DNA of 64,000 bases from Desulfacinum hydrothermale DSM 13146. GTDB lineage: Bacteria > Desulfobacterota > Syntrophobacteria > Syntrophobacterales > DSM-9756. The notes under the pieces are model-generated. The model saw only the letters and a list, made by a program, of their open reading frames with translations, was not told the origin of the DNA and searched no databases. Shown in pieces: positions 8,897-16,309 of the stretch (position 1 is its first letter; each line of letters starts with the position of its first letter). Location: the NCBI RefSeq assembly GCF_900176285.1, contig NZ_FWXF01000001.1, positions 187,802 through 251,801 of the forward strand. Reading direction: 5' to 3'. The translations under genes and the position numbers were made by a program.

Positions 8897-9280
8897 ATGA
8901 GCGCTCGATTTACGGTGCGAAAGGACATTCTGGTGCTGGACAAGGAAACGGGTTTGATGTGGCAGCGGGGCGCCTCGTCGGATCGGATGATGTGGCCGGA
9001 GGGGTTTGCCTACGTGGAGCGGCTCAACCAGGAGGCGTGGGGAGGCTTTGACGACTGGCGATACCCCACTCAGGAAGAGCTGGCCACCTTGCTCACGGCG
9101 GAAGAAAGTCGGGAAACGGGCCTTTATATCGACCCGGTCTTTGGGGATCAGCGCTGCTGCTGGAGTTCCACCGAAGCGGAGCACCATCGGGCGGTCTATG
9201 CCGATTTTTATTACGGCGATCTTTACGTGGTGGAACAAAAGTATGCCAACTACTTTGTTCGGGCCGTTCGAAACGCATAG
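8897..9280 (+). CDS. DUF1566 (Lcl C-terminal domain) protein
   Basis: A 127-residue single-domain protein. The pattern DKETGLMWQRG, the central GGFDDWRYPTQEELATL and the later CCWSSTEAEH with a final YFVRAVRNA are diagnostic of DUF1566, a C-type-lectin-like fold common in Desulfobacterota and found as repeats in larger surface proteins. No signal peptide is seen here. The start follows AGGAGGGGACC. Function is unknown. Confidence 0.85.
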   Translation: MSARFTVRKDILVLDKETGLMWQRGASSDRMMWPEGFAYVERLNQEAWGGFDDWRYPTQEELATLLTAEESRETGLYIDPVFGDQRCCWSSTEAEHHRAVYADFYYGDLYVVEQKYANYFVRAVRNA

Positions 9281-9319
9281 GCGCCCAAGGTGACGGGGGA
9301 GTCAGTGCAACGGGTTGCC

Positions 9320-9877
9320 ATGACATCTTCTGTGGAAGTGGCGCTGGTGGAGCCGGAGATCCCGCCCAATACGGGAAACGTGGCCCGCACGTGTGCGGCG
9401 ACTCGCACGCCCCTGCACCTGGTGGAGCCCCTGGGGTTTCGCCTCACCGACCGGCATCTGAAACGGGCGGGCCTGGACTACTGGCCTCATGTGCAGGTGC
9501 GGGTGCATCCCGATCTGGACACCTTCCTTAGAGCCGTGGAGCACCGGCGCCTCGTCTTCTTCTCCAAGAAGGGGGCGTGCCCTTACTATGATTTTGACTT
9601 TCTGCCGGGGGACATCCTGGTGTTCGGGCCGGAAACGCGGGGACTTCCGGAGGAGCTGTTGGAAAGCGCCTGGGACCGGGTTGTGTCCATTCCCATGGAC
9701 TGCGAGCATGTGCGCAGTCTCAATCTGGCCACCACAGTGGGTGTGGGGCTCTTCGAAGCCCGCCGTCAATTGAGCCGGCCAACGGTGGCCGCCCGGACCA
9801 CGTCCCTTCCCGTCGGGCCCTTGCAGGACGGGGCCCCATGGACCACGCGGATGTGCGGGGAGAGTAGGATCCCGTGA
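9320..9877 (+). CDS. trmL: tRNA (cytidine/uridine-34 2'-O)-methyltransferase TrmL
   Basis: A SPOUT-class methyltransferase that 2'-O-methylates the wobble base of tRNA-Leu. It begins with the diagnostic VEPEIPPNTGNVARTC, has LDYWPHV in the middle and the trefoil-knot motifs FGPETRGLP and RSLNLATTVGV, where SAM binds. It is about 185 residues, some 25 longer at the C-terminus than E. coli TrmL (157), and the extra tail is not conserved. ATG 9320 was chosen because the family starts a few residues before the first strand; GTG at 9305 after GGGGGAG or GTG at 9290 are alternatives. Confidence 0.9.
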   Translation: MTSSVEVALVEPEIPPNTGNVARTCAATRTPLHLVEPLGFRLTDRHLKRAGLDYWPHVQVRVHPDLDTFLRAVEHRRLVFFSKKGACPYYDFDFLPGDILVFGPETRGLPEELLESAWDRVVSIPMDCEHVRSLNLATTVGVGLFEARRQLSRPTVAARTTSLPVGPLQDGAPWTTRMCGESRIP

Positions 9878-9918
9878 AATCTGGAGCGACAAGGACATCG
9901 AACGTGCAAAGGGTTCCC

Positions 9919-10287
9919 ATGGAAAGCATGAGCAAGGAAGGCCTGCAGCACAAGATTTTGGAGCTGTGCCCCGAGGTCCAGGAGATGGGCCTCTATTATG
10001 TGGTCATGGGCAAAGGGAACCGTTACTGAGTGGTCTTTTTTGAGAGCAGGGACTGCTCGAAGAAAGATCCTCCTTTGAGTTCTTTCGTGGTCCGAGATTC
10101 TGGCGTCCGTAAGGGCGGCCAGTGGGAGCGGGATTTGCGCTGCGCCGTGCGCCAAGCGGAAAGAAAGCTGGCCGGCACGAAGAAGAGGGCCCGGTCCAAG
10201 GGCACGGGTTATCAACGGATACCTGGAGCGAGTGCGAGTGGCGGAAATAGAGTGGAAAGGCATCATCTGGAAAGCTGCCTATGGTGA
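9919..10287 (+). pseudogene. Small ORF interrupted by an in-frame TGA (nonsense mutation or selenocysteine codon)
   Basis: AAGGG precedes an ATG that opens 36 codons (ending GKGNRY) before TGA at 10027-10029. The same frame then continues for another 85 codons, starting VVFFESRD, with GC-rich third positions until it meets the next gene, which starts in another frame at 10232. The sequence reads as one soluble protein if TGA is read through; Trp (one base change) or selenocysteine would both fit. A stem-loop begins 5 bases after the TGA. No family was recognised, and the C-terminal end past about 10230 is doubtful. Confidence 0.45.
10035..10066 (+). other. Stem-loop directly after the in-frame TGA (SECIS-like)
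   Basis: CTTTTTT (10035-10041) pairs with AAGAAAG (10060-10066, one G-U), then an internal mismatch (GA against G), then the perfect stem GAGCAG (10044-10049)/CTGCTC (10053-10058) with loop GGA. The loop starts 20 bases after the TGA and opens with GG. Bacterial SECIS elements are stem-loops just after the UGA with the apical loop roughly 16-37 bases away and a G in its first two positions, so the geometry fits. It could also be chance. Confidence 0.4.
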
Positions 10288-10738
10288 ACTGTCCATCAGG
10301 GAACTGTTGACCATCCTCAAGGGCCACGGCCCCATGGAGATCCTGAAGTTCCGGAAGCCGGGGGCCTTCTGGGGTGAAATGAGCGTCTCCCTGGCCTCCG
10401 ACGGAACCAAGGAGATCACCCTCTATCATCTGGAGGTGGAGGGGGCCCGGCGCCGGGGGCAGGGGCGGGAAGCGCTCCGATGCCTCAAGTCCATCTTCAA
10501 GGGGGACGTGTTCGTGGAGGATCCGGGAAAGATTATCCGGGTGGCCAACGCGGACGATGTGAGCCTTCCCTTCTGGGTGAAGATGTATGCCGAGGGCGTG
10601 ATCGACGCACTGGAAAGCGAGCGGCTGCAGATCCCCAGGGATTACCCCCGCGAAAAGGCCCTCCAGTTGCTCCGCGATTTGGAGCGCGAAAGCCCCGACG
10701 CCGATCCGGCCGGCACGTCCCATGAAAGCTCGAAATAA
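10232..10738 (+). CDS. GNAT-like acetyltransferase family protein
   Basis: A protein of about 168 residues. The segment ending in VEGARRRGQGREAL resembles the acetyl-CoA pyrophosphate loop (R/Q-x-x-G-x-G/A) of GNAT acetyltransferases, and SLPFWVKMYAEGVID resembles the N-x-x-A-x-x-F-Y-x-K region that follows. A GTG at 10232 or 10238 is the start, with GGAG upstream. The gene overlaps rfaE2 by 17 bases. Substrate unknown; the assignment rests on motif shape only. Confidence 0.6.
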   Translation: MRVAEIEWKGIIWKAAYGELSIRELLTILKGHGPMEILKFRKPGAFWGEMSVSLASDGTKEITLYHLEVEGARRRGQGREALRCLKSIFKGDVFVEDPGKIIRVANADDVSLPFWVKMYAEGVIDALESERLQIPRDYPREKALQLLRDLERESPDADPAGTSHESSK

Positions 10739-11210
10739 GATACGTTCCATGGAGCAGGCGGAGGTGCTGTGCGGCGAGCTCCGGCGCAAGGGCCGGCGCC
10801 TCGTTTTCACCAACGGCTGTTTCGATCTCCTCCACGTGGGTCACCTCCGCTACCTGGAGGCCGCCGCAGCCCTGGGGGATTTTCTGGTGGTGGGGGTCAA
10901 TTCGGACCGATCGGTTCAGGCCATCAAGGGCTCCCAGCGGCCCATCGTCCCCGAATGGGCCCGATCGGAAATGGTGGCCGGCCTGCACTGCGTGGACTGT
11001 GTGGTGGTCTTTGACACGCCGGATCCGCTCTTGCTGATCCAGCGCCTCACGCCCCATGTGCTGGTCAAGGGAGCCGACTGGCCCGAGGACCGGATCGTGG
11101 GCGCCGACTGGGTGCGAAGCCACGGCGGCCGGGTGGAGCGGATTCCCTTGGTGGAAGGGTTTTCCAGCACCTTTCTGATCGAAAAGATCCTTGGTCTCAC
11201 GGCCCCTTAG
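10722..11210 (+). CDS. rfaE2: D-glycero-beta-D-manno-heptose 1-phosphate adenylyltransferase
   Basis: A cytidylyltransferase-fold enzyme of 162 residues, equal to the C-terminal half of E. coli HldE. It transfers AMP to heptose 1-phosphate for lipopolysaccharide inner core. The motif TNGCFDLLHVGHLRYL contains the HxGH nucleotide-binding signature, and VNSDRSVQAIKG and LVKGADW are typical. The kinase half (RfaE1) is not in the window. The start may instead be ATG 10749. Overlap with the previous gene suggests co-transcription. Confidence 0.93.
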   Translation: MKARNKIRSMEQAEVLCGELRRKGRRLVFTNGCFDLLHVGHLRYLEAAAALGDFLVVGVNSDRSVQAIKGSQRPIVPEWARSEMVAGLHCVDCVVVFDTPDPLLLIQRLTPHVLVKGADWPEDRIVGADWVRSHGGRVERIPLVEGFSSTFLIEKILGLTAP

Positions 11211-11231
11211 CCGGATTGGCCAATCCCGGCA

Positions 11232-11795
11232 TCAATCCCGCCCTCGTTCATCTTTCCACGCCTGCCAGGCCCGGACGATCGCGGCGGCTCCCGCTTTGTG
11301 GTCCAGTCCGTCCAAGAGAACGCGCACGTCGGCGTGGCGCTCATAGAGGGGCCTTCGTTCGTCGTAGAGGTCCTGCAGGGTTTGTCCCGGCGCGCGCACC
11401 ACGCCCCGCTCGTCCAGGTCGCCCAGCCTCTTTTCCAGAAGGGGGCACGAAAGATCGAGCCACAAGACCCCCCCGTGGGCCTTGAGATGGGCCATGGCCC
11501 GGTCACTGTAGATCACGCTGCCGCCGGTGGCGATGACGGTGCCCGTCACGGCAAGGGAGCAGACGGCTTCTTCTTCCACCTGCTTGAATCGGGCGAGTCC
11601 CACCCGGGCGATGATTTCATGAAGTCTCTTTCCGTGTTCGGCTTGGATCTGGAGGTCCGTGTCGAGAAAGGGGGTGCTGAGGGCCTTGGCCACAAGAACG
11701 CCCAGGGTGCTCTTTCCCACCCCCGGCATCCCGATCAGAACCAGGTTCCGGTCGGTCTGGGACAATCGTGCGCCGGCGATTCGTTTTCGATCCAT
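11232..11795 (-). CDS. aroK: Shikimate kinase
   Basis: A P-loop kinase of 187 residues that phosphorylates shikimate at the 3-hydroxyl in aromatic amino-acid synthesis. Walker A is GMPGVGKS near residues 22-29, the shikimate-binding DTD appears in FLDTDLQI, and ATGGSVIY is the glycine-rich site. It carries a 10-15 residue N-terminal extension. The start follows GAGAGGACTTG. It is the last gene of the minus-strand run and is convergent with rfaE2. Confidence 0.9.
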   Translation of the reverse strand: MDRKRIAGARLSQTDRNLVLIGMPGVGKSTLGVLVAKALSTPFLDTDLQIQAEHGKRLHEIIARVGLARFKQVEEEAVCSLAVTGTVIATGGSVIYSDRAMAHLKAHGGVLWLDLSCPLLEKRLGDLDERGVVRAPGQTLQDLYDERRPLYERHADVRVLLDGLDHKAGAAAIVRAWQAWKDERGRD

Positions 11796-11941
11796 CAAGT
11801 CCTCTCGCCTTCTCTTTTGGACTTCCACCGGTCTCCATCCACAGGCTCACAGGGTCCCGGCACAACAACGCACTGGGTGGGTGATGCGGAACGAACGCGG
11901 TTTCTGCCAGCCCCTTCCCCGCACGCCTCCGTCCCGGTTCT

Positions 11942-12661
11942 TCACTCTGCACCCGCCCCGGGTGGCGGATCCACTCGGAATCCCTGTTCGCGCAAACGTT
12001 GGCAAAAGCCGGGCAACTGCTCCCGCTGTTCTGTCAGGACCTGCCGAAATTGGTCCCTGGCCGTTTGGCCGTCCTTGTGGCGGCAGAATCGGCGGATGAT
12101 CCGTTCGCTCCTTTCCCGCAGCCCCTGAACGTTCTTTTGGTGGAGTCGGCGCAGCTCCTCCTGGCGTTTGGGCTCTATCTGCCCTTCCTGGACGATCACT
12201 TCCAGGTGGGCGCGCAAGGGCTCGTCGTACCACTGGGAGAGAAGACGGTGCGTCTTTTCCAACAATCCCTTTTCCAGCTCGCTCCAGAAAGCCTCCAGGG
12301 ATTCCAGGTCGTCGTCGGTCCCGTGGGATCGGGCGGCCTGCTGGACGAAAAAGATGAAATCGATTTCCAGGTATTCCAGCAAGATCTTTTGAAGATCCTC
12401 CGCCAGGGCGTCGAAACACTTGGCCAGGTAGCGACGGCGGTAGCCCTGGCTGAACACAACCCCGTGGTTTCGTTCGAACTTGGGAAGGAAGGCGATCTTT
12501 CGGTCGCAAAAGCGCTGGACGTAGGCCACCATGTCCTGAAAGTAGGCCTCCACGGTCTTACCCTTTTTGGGAGGCTTGGGCAGGTGCTCCAGTTCGTACT
12601 CCAGCTCCAGCTTGAGCTGGCTGCCCAGACGCCGGTCTCTCAAAAAGGAAAGAACCATCAA
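11942..12661 (-). CDS. Conserved hypothetical helical protein
   Basis: A 239-residue soluble protein, rich in charged residues and predicted almost all alpha-helical with coiled-coil stretches (QEELRRLHQKNVQGLRERSE). No domain was recognised. Its start overlaps the stop of the upstream YkgJ-type gene by 4 bases (ATGA), so the two are coupled and may work together. The C-terminus is Pro/Gly/Ala rich. Confidence 0.6.
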   Translation of the reverse strand: MMVLSFLRDRRLGSQLKLELEYELEHLPKPPKKGKTVEAYFQDMVAYVQRFCDRKIAFLPKFERNHGVVFSQGYRRRYLAKCFDALAEDLQKILLEYLEIDFIFFVQQAARSHGTDDDLESLEAFWSELEKGLLEKTHRLLSQWYDEPLRAHLEVIVQEGQIEPKRQEELRRLHQKNVQGLRERSERIIRRFCRHKDGQTARDQFRQVLTEQREQLPGFCQRLREQGFRVDPPPGAGAE

Positions 12662-13188
12662 AGATCCTCCAGGATCGGCCGGTACGGCCCCACCGCCTCC
12701 AACAGGGCCAGTCGGTGCCGGCGGATGCGGAGGTAGAGTTCCACCACCCGCCTCTGGACCCGCCCGGGCTCTTCAGAAAGCCTTTGAGCCTGCGGCTCAC
12801 ACAGAAACCAGACACACACGTAAGGGCGCTGGATGCGGGCAAGGGCGCATCCTCCGGGCCCCAGGTAACGGCACGGCTCTCCCGTCCGGGTCCGGGTCTG
12901 GCCCGGGGGCGGGGCCTGTTCCAGGGCCAAAAGATAGAGCATGTCCGCCAGGTTGTAAAAAATGCCTCCGGCGGTGCAACAGGGGTCCCGGCAATCGGGG
13001 CATGTGTCGGCACATAGGGCTTCCATCCACGGGTCCAGCTCTTCCACGGCCCGGCGGATGGATCGGGCATGTGCCCGGAGCTCTGCTTGCACCTCCCGGG
13101 GTAGGATCCTTTCAGCCCCGGCAAAAAAATTCCGCCACCGTCCGTCGGAAAGGGGGTGGCGGAAGGAACTGGATTCTTCTTCCATCAT
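12658..13188 (-). CDS. YkgJ-type cysteine-cluster protein
   Basis: A 176-residue protein with a cysteine cluster CADTCPDCRDPCC (about residues 58-70) and later CRYLGPGGCAL and RPYVCVWFLCEP, the spacing of the YkgJ/DUF3109-like Zn- or Fe-binding family. The cluster probably holds metal. Two adjacent ATGs (13188, 13185) are possible, 18 bases after the usp stop. Function of the family is unknown. Confidence 0.65.
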   Translation of the reverse strand: MMEEESSSFRHPLSDGRWRNFFAGAERILPREVQAELRAHARSIRRAVEELDPWMEALCADTCPDCRDPCCTAGGIFYNLADMLYLLALEQAPPPGQTRTRTGEPCRYLGPGGCALARIQRPYVCVWFLCEPQAQRLSEEPGRVQRRVVELYLRIRRHRLALLEAVGPYRPILEDL

Positions 13189-13205
13189 GGCTCGGCGAAG
13201 GCGGG

Positions 13206-13682
13206 CTACTCCACGAAGTCGTGTTCGATGGCGCGAACCACCAGGACGGGGCACGGAGCCCGGAGAACCACGGTGTTGGCCACGCTGCCCAGAAGGACGC
13301 TGGCCAGAGCCGACCTTCCATGGGTTCCCACCACGATGAGATCCATGCCGTGTTCCCTGGCGTATTGGATCACTTCTTCGGAGGGGCGTCCTTTCCGGAT
13401 CTCGAAATTCAGTTCCGTCAGGCCTTCCCGCCAGTCCTGGGGGACCATCTGCTGTAGTTCCGCTTCGCGTTCGGTCACCATCTTGCGCATGACCTCCACG
13501 AAGTCCCCCTTGTAGCCCTTGACGCTCAATTCGTGGACGGCGTCGATGATCCGCTGGTTGATCACGTGCAGCAGGGTCAGGGAAGCCTTCCTGTCTTTGG
13601 CCAGTTCCACCCCGTACTTGACGGCCTTCTGGGAATATTCGGAAAAATCCACCGGCACCAGAATCTTTTCCACTCGAATCAT
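13206..13682 (-). CDS. Universal stress protein (UspA family)
   Basis: A 158-residue single-domain Usp. It starts with KILVPVDFSEYS, the typical first strand and Asp, and ends with the ATP-binding signature GTHGRSALASVLLGSVANTV followed by CPVLVVR. It is thus of the ATP-binding class. AGGAGCGAG precedes the ATG. It lies in the minus-strand run between the Nth-like and the YkgJ-type genes. The stress that induces it cannot be read from the sequence. Confidence 0.93.
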   Translation of the reverse strand: MIRVEKILVPVDFSEYSQKAVKYGVELAKDRKASLTLLHVINQRIIDAVHELSVKGYKGDFVEVMRKMVTEREAELQQMVPQDWREGLTELNFEIRKGRPSEEVIQYAREHGMDLIVVGTHGRSALASVLLGSVANTVVLRAPCPVLVVRAIEHDFVE

Positions 13683-13707
13683 ATCTCGCTCCTGCTGAAA
13701 GCTGGAC

Positions 13708-14364
13708 TCACTCTTCCCTCAAGGGTTCAAGCGGGCACCCCGGGCAGGACGGCTTGCGTCCGCAGTGTTCGTGTCCCACCCGAACCACCAGTGCATGGAA
13801 TTCCTTAAAAAGATACACATCGGGTTCCAGGGCGTCCATAAAATAGTTGCGCAATTCTTCGTAGCTCACCTCTTCGGGCACCCAACCGTGACGGGAAAAG
13901 ACCCGGTGCGTGTAGGTGTCCACCACGAAGGAAGGCTGATGGGCGGCGTAGAGCACGATGCTGTCGGCGGTTTCCGGCCCGATGCCGTTGAGGGACAAGA
14001 GCTCCCGGCGCAGTCCTTCCATGTCCTGGGTCAGGAAGGCCTCCAGGTCCCCCTGCCAGCGCTGCGCCACGTGCCGGCAAAAGGTGCGCAGGCGCCTGGT
14101 CTTCTGGTTGTAGTATCCGGACGGGCGGACGCACTGGCGCACCTGGTCCTCATCCGCCTGGAGCAGCGCCTGCAATTGCAGTAGGCCCGCCGCCTTTAGA
14201 TTGTCCATGGCCCGTCTCACGTTCTTCCAGGCCGTGTTCTGAGTCAGGATGGCCCCCACGATGACCTCGAAAGGGGTGTCCGCGGGCCACCAGCCCTGCG
14301 GGCCGTAGGCCTGGCGAAGAGTGGTGTAGATCTGGTGCAGCAGCCGGCTTCGGGCAGAGGACAT
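13708..14364 (-). CDS. Endonuclease III-like DNA glycosylase (HhH-GPD), atypical
   Basis: A 218-residue HhH-GPD base-excision protein. The helix-hairpin-helix reads LNGIGPETADS (125-135) and the catalytic Asp149 is in VVDTYTHRVF. The Lys that makes endonuclease III bifunctional (in GVGRKTA) is replaced by Glu131, so only monofunctional glycosylase action is expected. The iron-sulfur loop has Cys201, Cys207 and Cys210 but no fourth Cys (the expected place is Arg). The ATG overlaps the amrS stop. Target lesion unknown; MagIII-type alkyl-base glycosylases share the Lys loss. Confidence 0.82.
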   Translation of the reverse strand: MSSARSRLLHQIYTTLRQAYGPQGWWPADTPFEVIVGAILTQNTAWKNVRRAMDNLKAAGLLQLQALLQADEDQVRQCVRPSGYYNQKTRRLRTFCRHVAQRWQGDLEAFLTQDMEGLRRELLSLNGIGPETADSIVLYAAHQPSFVVDTYTHRVFSRHGWVPEEVSYEELRNYFMDALEPDVYLFKEFHALVVRVGHEHCGRKPSCPGCPLEPLREE

Positions 14365-15377
14365 CACGGCAGGCCCACCCCTTCGATCTTGCGGCCGCAG
14401 GCCGTGCAGTGCCCTCGGCGGAGCCCCACGTTGTGCATGGCAAAACCGAACCGGCGAAGGACGGTGACCCCGCAGCCGGGACACAAGGTGTTTTCTCCTT
14501 CATCTCCAGGGATGTTTCCCGTGTAGACGTAATGCAGCCCGGCTTCCCGTCCGGTCCGGCGGGCCGCCTGCAGGGTCTGAACGGGGGTGGATCGCCGGTC
14601 GGTGAGCTTGTAGGTGGGATGGAACCGGGTGACGTGCCAGGGGGTTTCCGGGCCCAAGGACGCCACGAAAGCGGCCAGTTCCTTCAGTTCTTCCGGATCG
14701 TCGTTCAGCCCGGGAATGATGAGCGTGGTCACTTCCACCCAGACCCCCAGGCGTTTGAGGGTTCGGAGAGTCTCCAAAACGGGCTCCAGGCGGGCACCGC
14801 ATTGATCCCGATAGAAGCGGTCCCGGAAAGACTTGAGATCCACATTGGCGGCGTCCAATACCGGCGCCAGTGCTTCCAGGGCCTCGGGGGACATGAAGCC
14901 GTTGGTGACGAAGACGTTGGTCAAGCCGGCGGCCCGGGCCCGGGAGGCCACCTCCAGGGCGTATTCCATGAAAACGGTCGGTTCCGTGTAGGTGTAGCTG
15001 ATGCTGGCGCAGCCGGCCTTGAGGGCTTCTTCCACCACCCTGTCGGGCGAGGCTTTGCTACCCAACACCGCACCATGTTCCCGGGGGAGCTGGGAAATGT
15101 CCGCGTTCTGGCAAAAGAGGCAGCGGAAGTTGCAGCCCGCGGTGGCGATGGAATAGCTTCTGGAACCCGGTTGGAAGTGGAAGAGCGGCTTCTTTTCGAT
15201 GGGGTCCACGTTGGCCGCAACGAGGCGGCCGTAGACCAGGGAATAGAGCGTTCCGCCTTCATTCCGGCGAACCCCGCAAATCCCTGCCTTCCCTTCCTTG
15301 ATCACGCACCGGTGGCAACACAGGGCGCAGCGGACCGCCTCGTCTTCCAGTCTCTCGTAGAAGCGAGCTTCCTTCAT
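14364..15377 (-). CDS. amrS: AmmeMemoRadiSam system radical SAM enzyme
   Basis: A 337-residue radical SAM protein related to pyruvate formate-lyase activases. An N-terminal Cys set (CALCCHRC, GICGVR) is followed by the cluster motif CNFRCLFCQN (CxxxCxxC) and a C-terminal CPGCG and CTACG pair. This is the AmrS (MJ0808/PflA-like) layout. GGAGG lies 11 bases before the ATG. The AmrA and AmrB partners are not in the window. The start was moved to the ATG before KEARFYERL because the upstream extension is not family-like. Confidence 0.88.
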   Translation of the reverse strand: MKEARFYERLEDEAVRCALCCHRCVIKEGKAGICGVRRNEGGTLYSLVYGRLVAANVDPIEKKPLFHFQPGSRSYSIATAGCNFRCLFCQNADISQLPREHGAVLGSKASPDRVVEEALKAGCASISYTYTEPTVFMEYALEVASRARAAGLTNVFVTNGFMSPEALEALAPVLDAANVDLKSFRDRFYRDQCGARLEPVLETLRTLKRLGVWVEVTTLIIPGLNDDPEELKELAAFVASLGPETPWHVTRFHPTYKLTDRRSTPVQTLQAARRTGREAGLHYVYTGNIPGDEGENTLCPGCGVTVLRRFGFAMHNVGLRRGHCTACGRKIEGVGLP

Positions 15378-15393
15378 GGGCGTCAGTCCTCCG

Positions 15394-16209
15394 TCACAGC
15401 GCGTTCCACCCGGCGCCCTGCCCCATGGTCGGCGGAGGGCTGGGCTTGCGCCAGCAGGAGATCTGGGCATGGGGGCGTCCGGGGTTCATGACCTTGTCCA
15501 TGAGCGGTTCCTGGAGCGGCCGGGTCAAGGGGCGCAGGTCGATGCGCATGGCGATGAAGTGACCGAACGGATGCACCTGGAGCCAGGGAGCGCTTTCGAG
15601 AAAGGCGGTGTGGGCAAGGGTGCTCAGGGGCAAGAGGAAACAGGTGCGCCACACACAGGGAGGGGGACCGTGGAGGATGGAGCCCGCCATCCTTCGGAGC
15701 TGGGGTACGGAGTAGAAGGAGGCCTTCCGAAAAAGCGAGGGTTTCCACAAAAATTCCAGGCGCCGGTAAAGGCCGCTCAGGGACCACTTGTTCAAAACCC
15801 CCAGCAGCACGTGCTTTCTGGCCACCCGGCACGCCTCCGCCAGGGCCGCCTGGGGCTTGTCCACGAATTCCAGGGTGGTGATCAGGGCCACTGTGTCGAA
15901 TTCATTGTCGCTGAAGGGTAAATCTTCTGCAAACCCGTGTCGGACGGAGATCCTGTCCGGCAGGCGGCGCTGCGCCTCCAGGACCAGCTCCCAGGACGGC
16001 TCCAGACCCGTGACCGCGTGGCCCCGTTGGCTGAACCACCGGAGAAAGAAGCCCGTGCCGCAGCCCACCTCCAGGACGCGCTGGGGGCCCACCGGGGCCC
16101 AGACGCGCTCCAGCAGCAGGCGTTCCAGCCGAAGCGCCGTCCGGCCCGGTTCACTCTGGGCCCAACGTTCCATCCTCAAGGCGTCTTCCAGGCGAAAGAC
16201 GTATCCCAC
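15394..16209 (-). CDS. Class I SAM-dependent methyltransferase
   Basis: A 271-residue Methyltransf_11-type enzyme. Motif I is VLEVGCGTGFFLRWF (about residues 45-59), the acidic loop is GLEPSWE, and motif II lies in EFDTVALITTLEFV. The C-terminal half is variable and probably sets the substrate. A GTG start 8 bases after GAGGAT is the best choice; an internal ATG (MERWAQ) is possible. It ends 16 bases before amrS and heads the operon. Confidence 0.85.
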   Translation of the reverse strand: MGYVFRLEDALRMERWAQSEPGRTALRLERLLLERVWAPVGPQRVLEVGCGTGFFLRWFSQRGHAVTGLEPSWELVLEAQRRLPDRISVRHGFAEDLPFSDNEFDTVALITTLEFVDKPQAALAEACRVARKHVLLGVLNKWSLSGLYRRLEFLWKPSLFRKASFYSVPQLRRMAGSILHGPPPCVWRTCFLLPLSTLAHTAFLESAPWLQVHPFGHFIAMRIDLRPLTRPLQEPLMDKVMNPGRPHAQISCWRKPSPPPTMGQGAGWNAL

Positions 16210-16309
16210 GGGCCTATCCTCTAAGTGAAAGGATTGGGAGGGATGTCCCCCCGGCTCTCTTTGGAAAAGGGGCGCGTCATCCAGTCCGCTGCCCGCCGCG
16301 CCTCACCCA

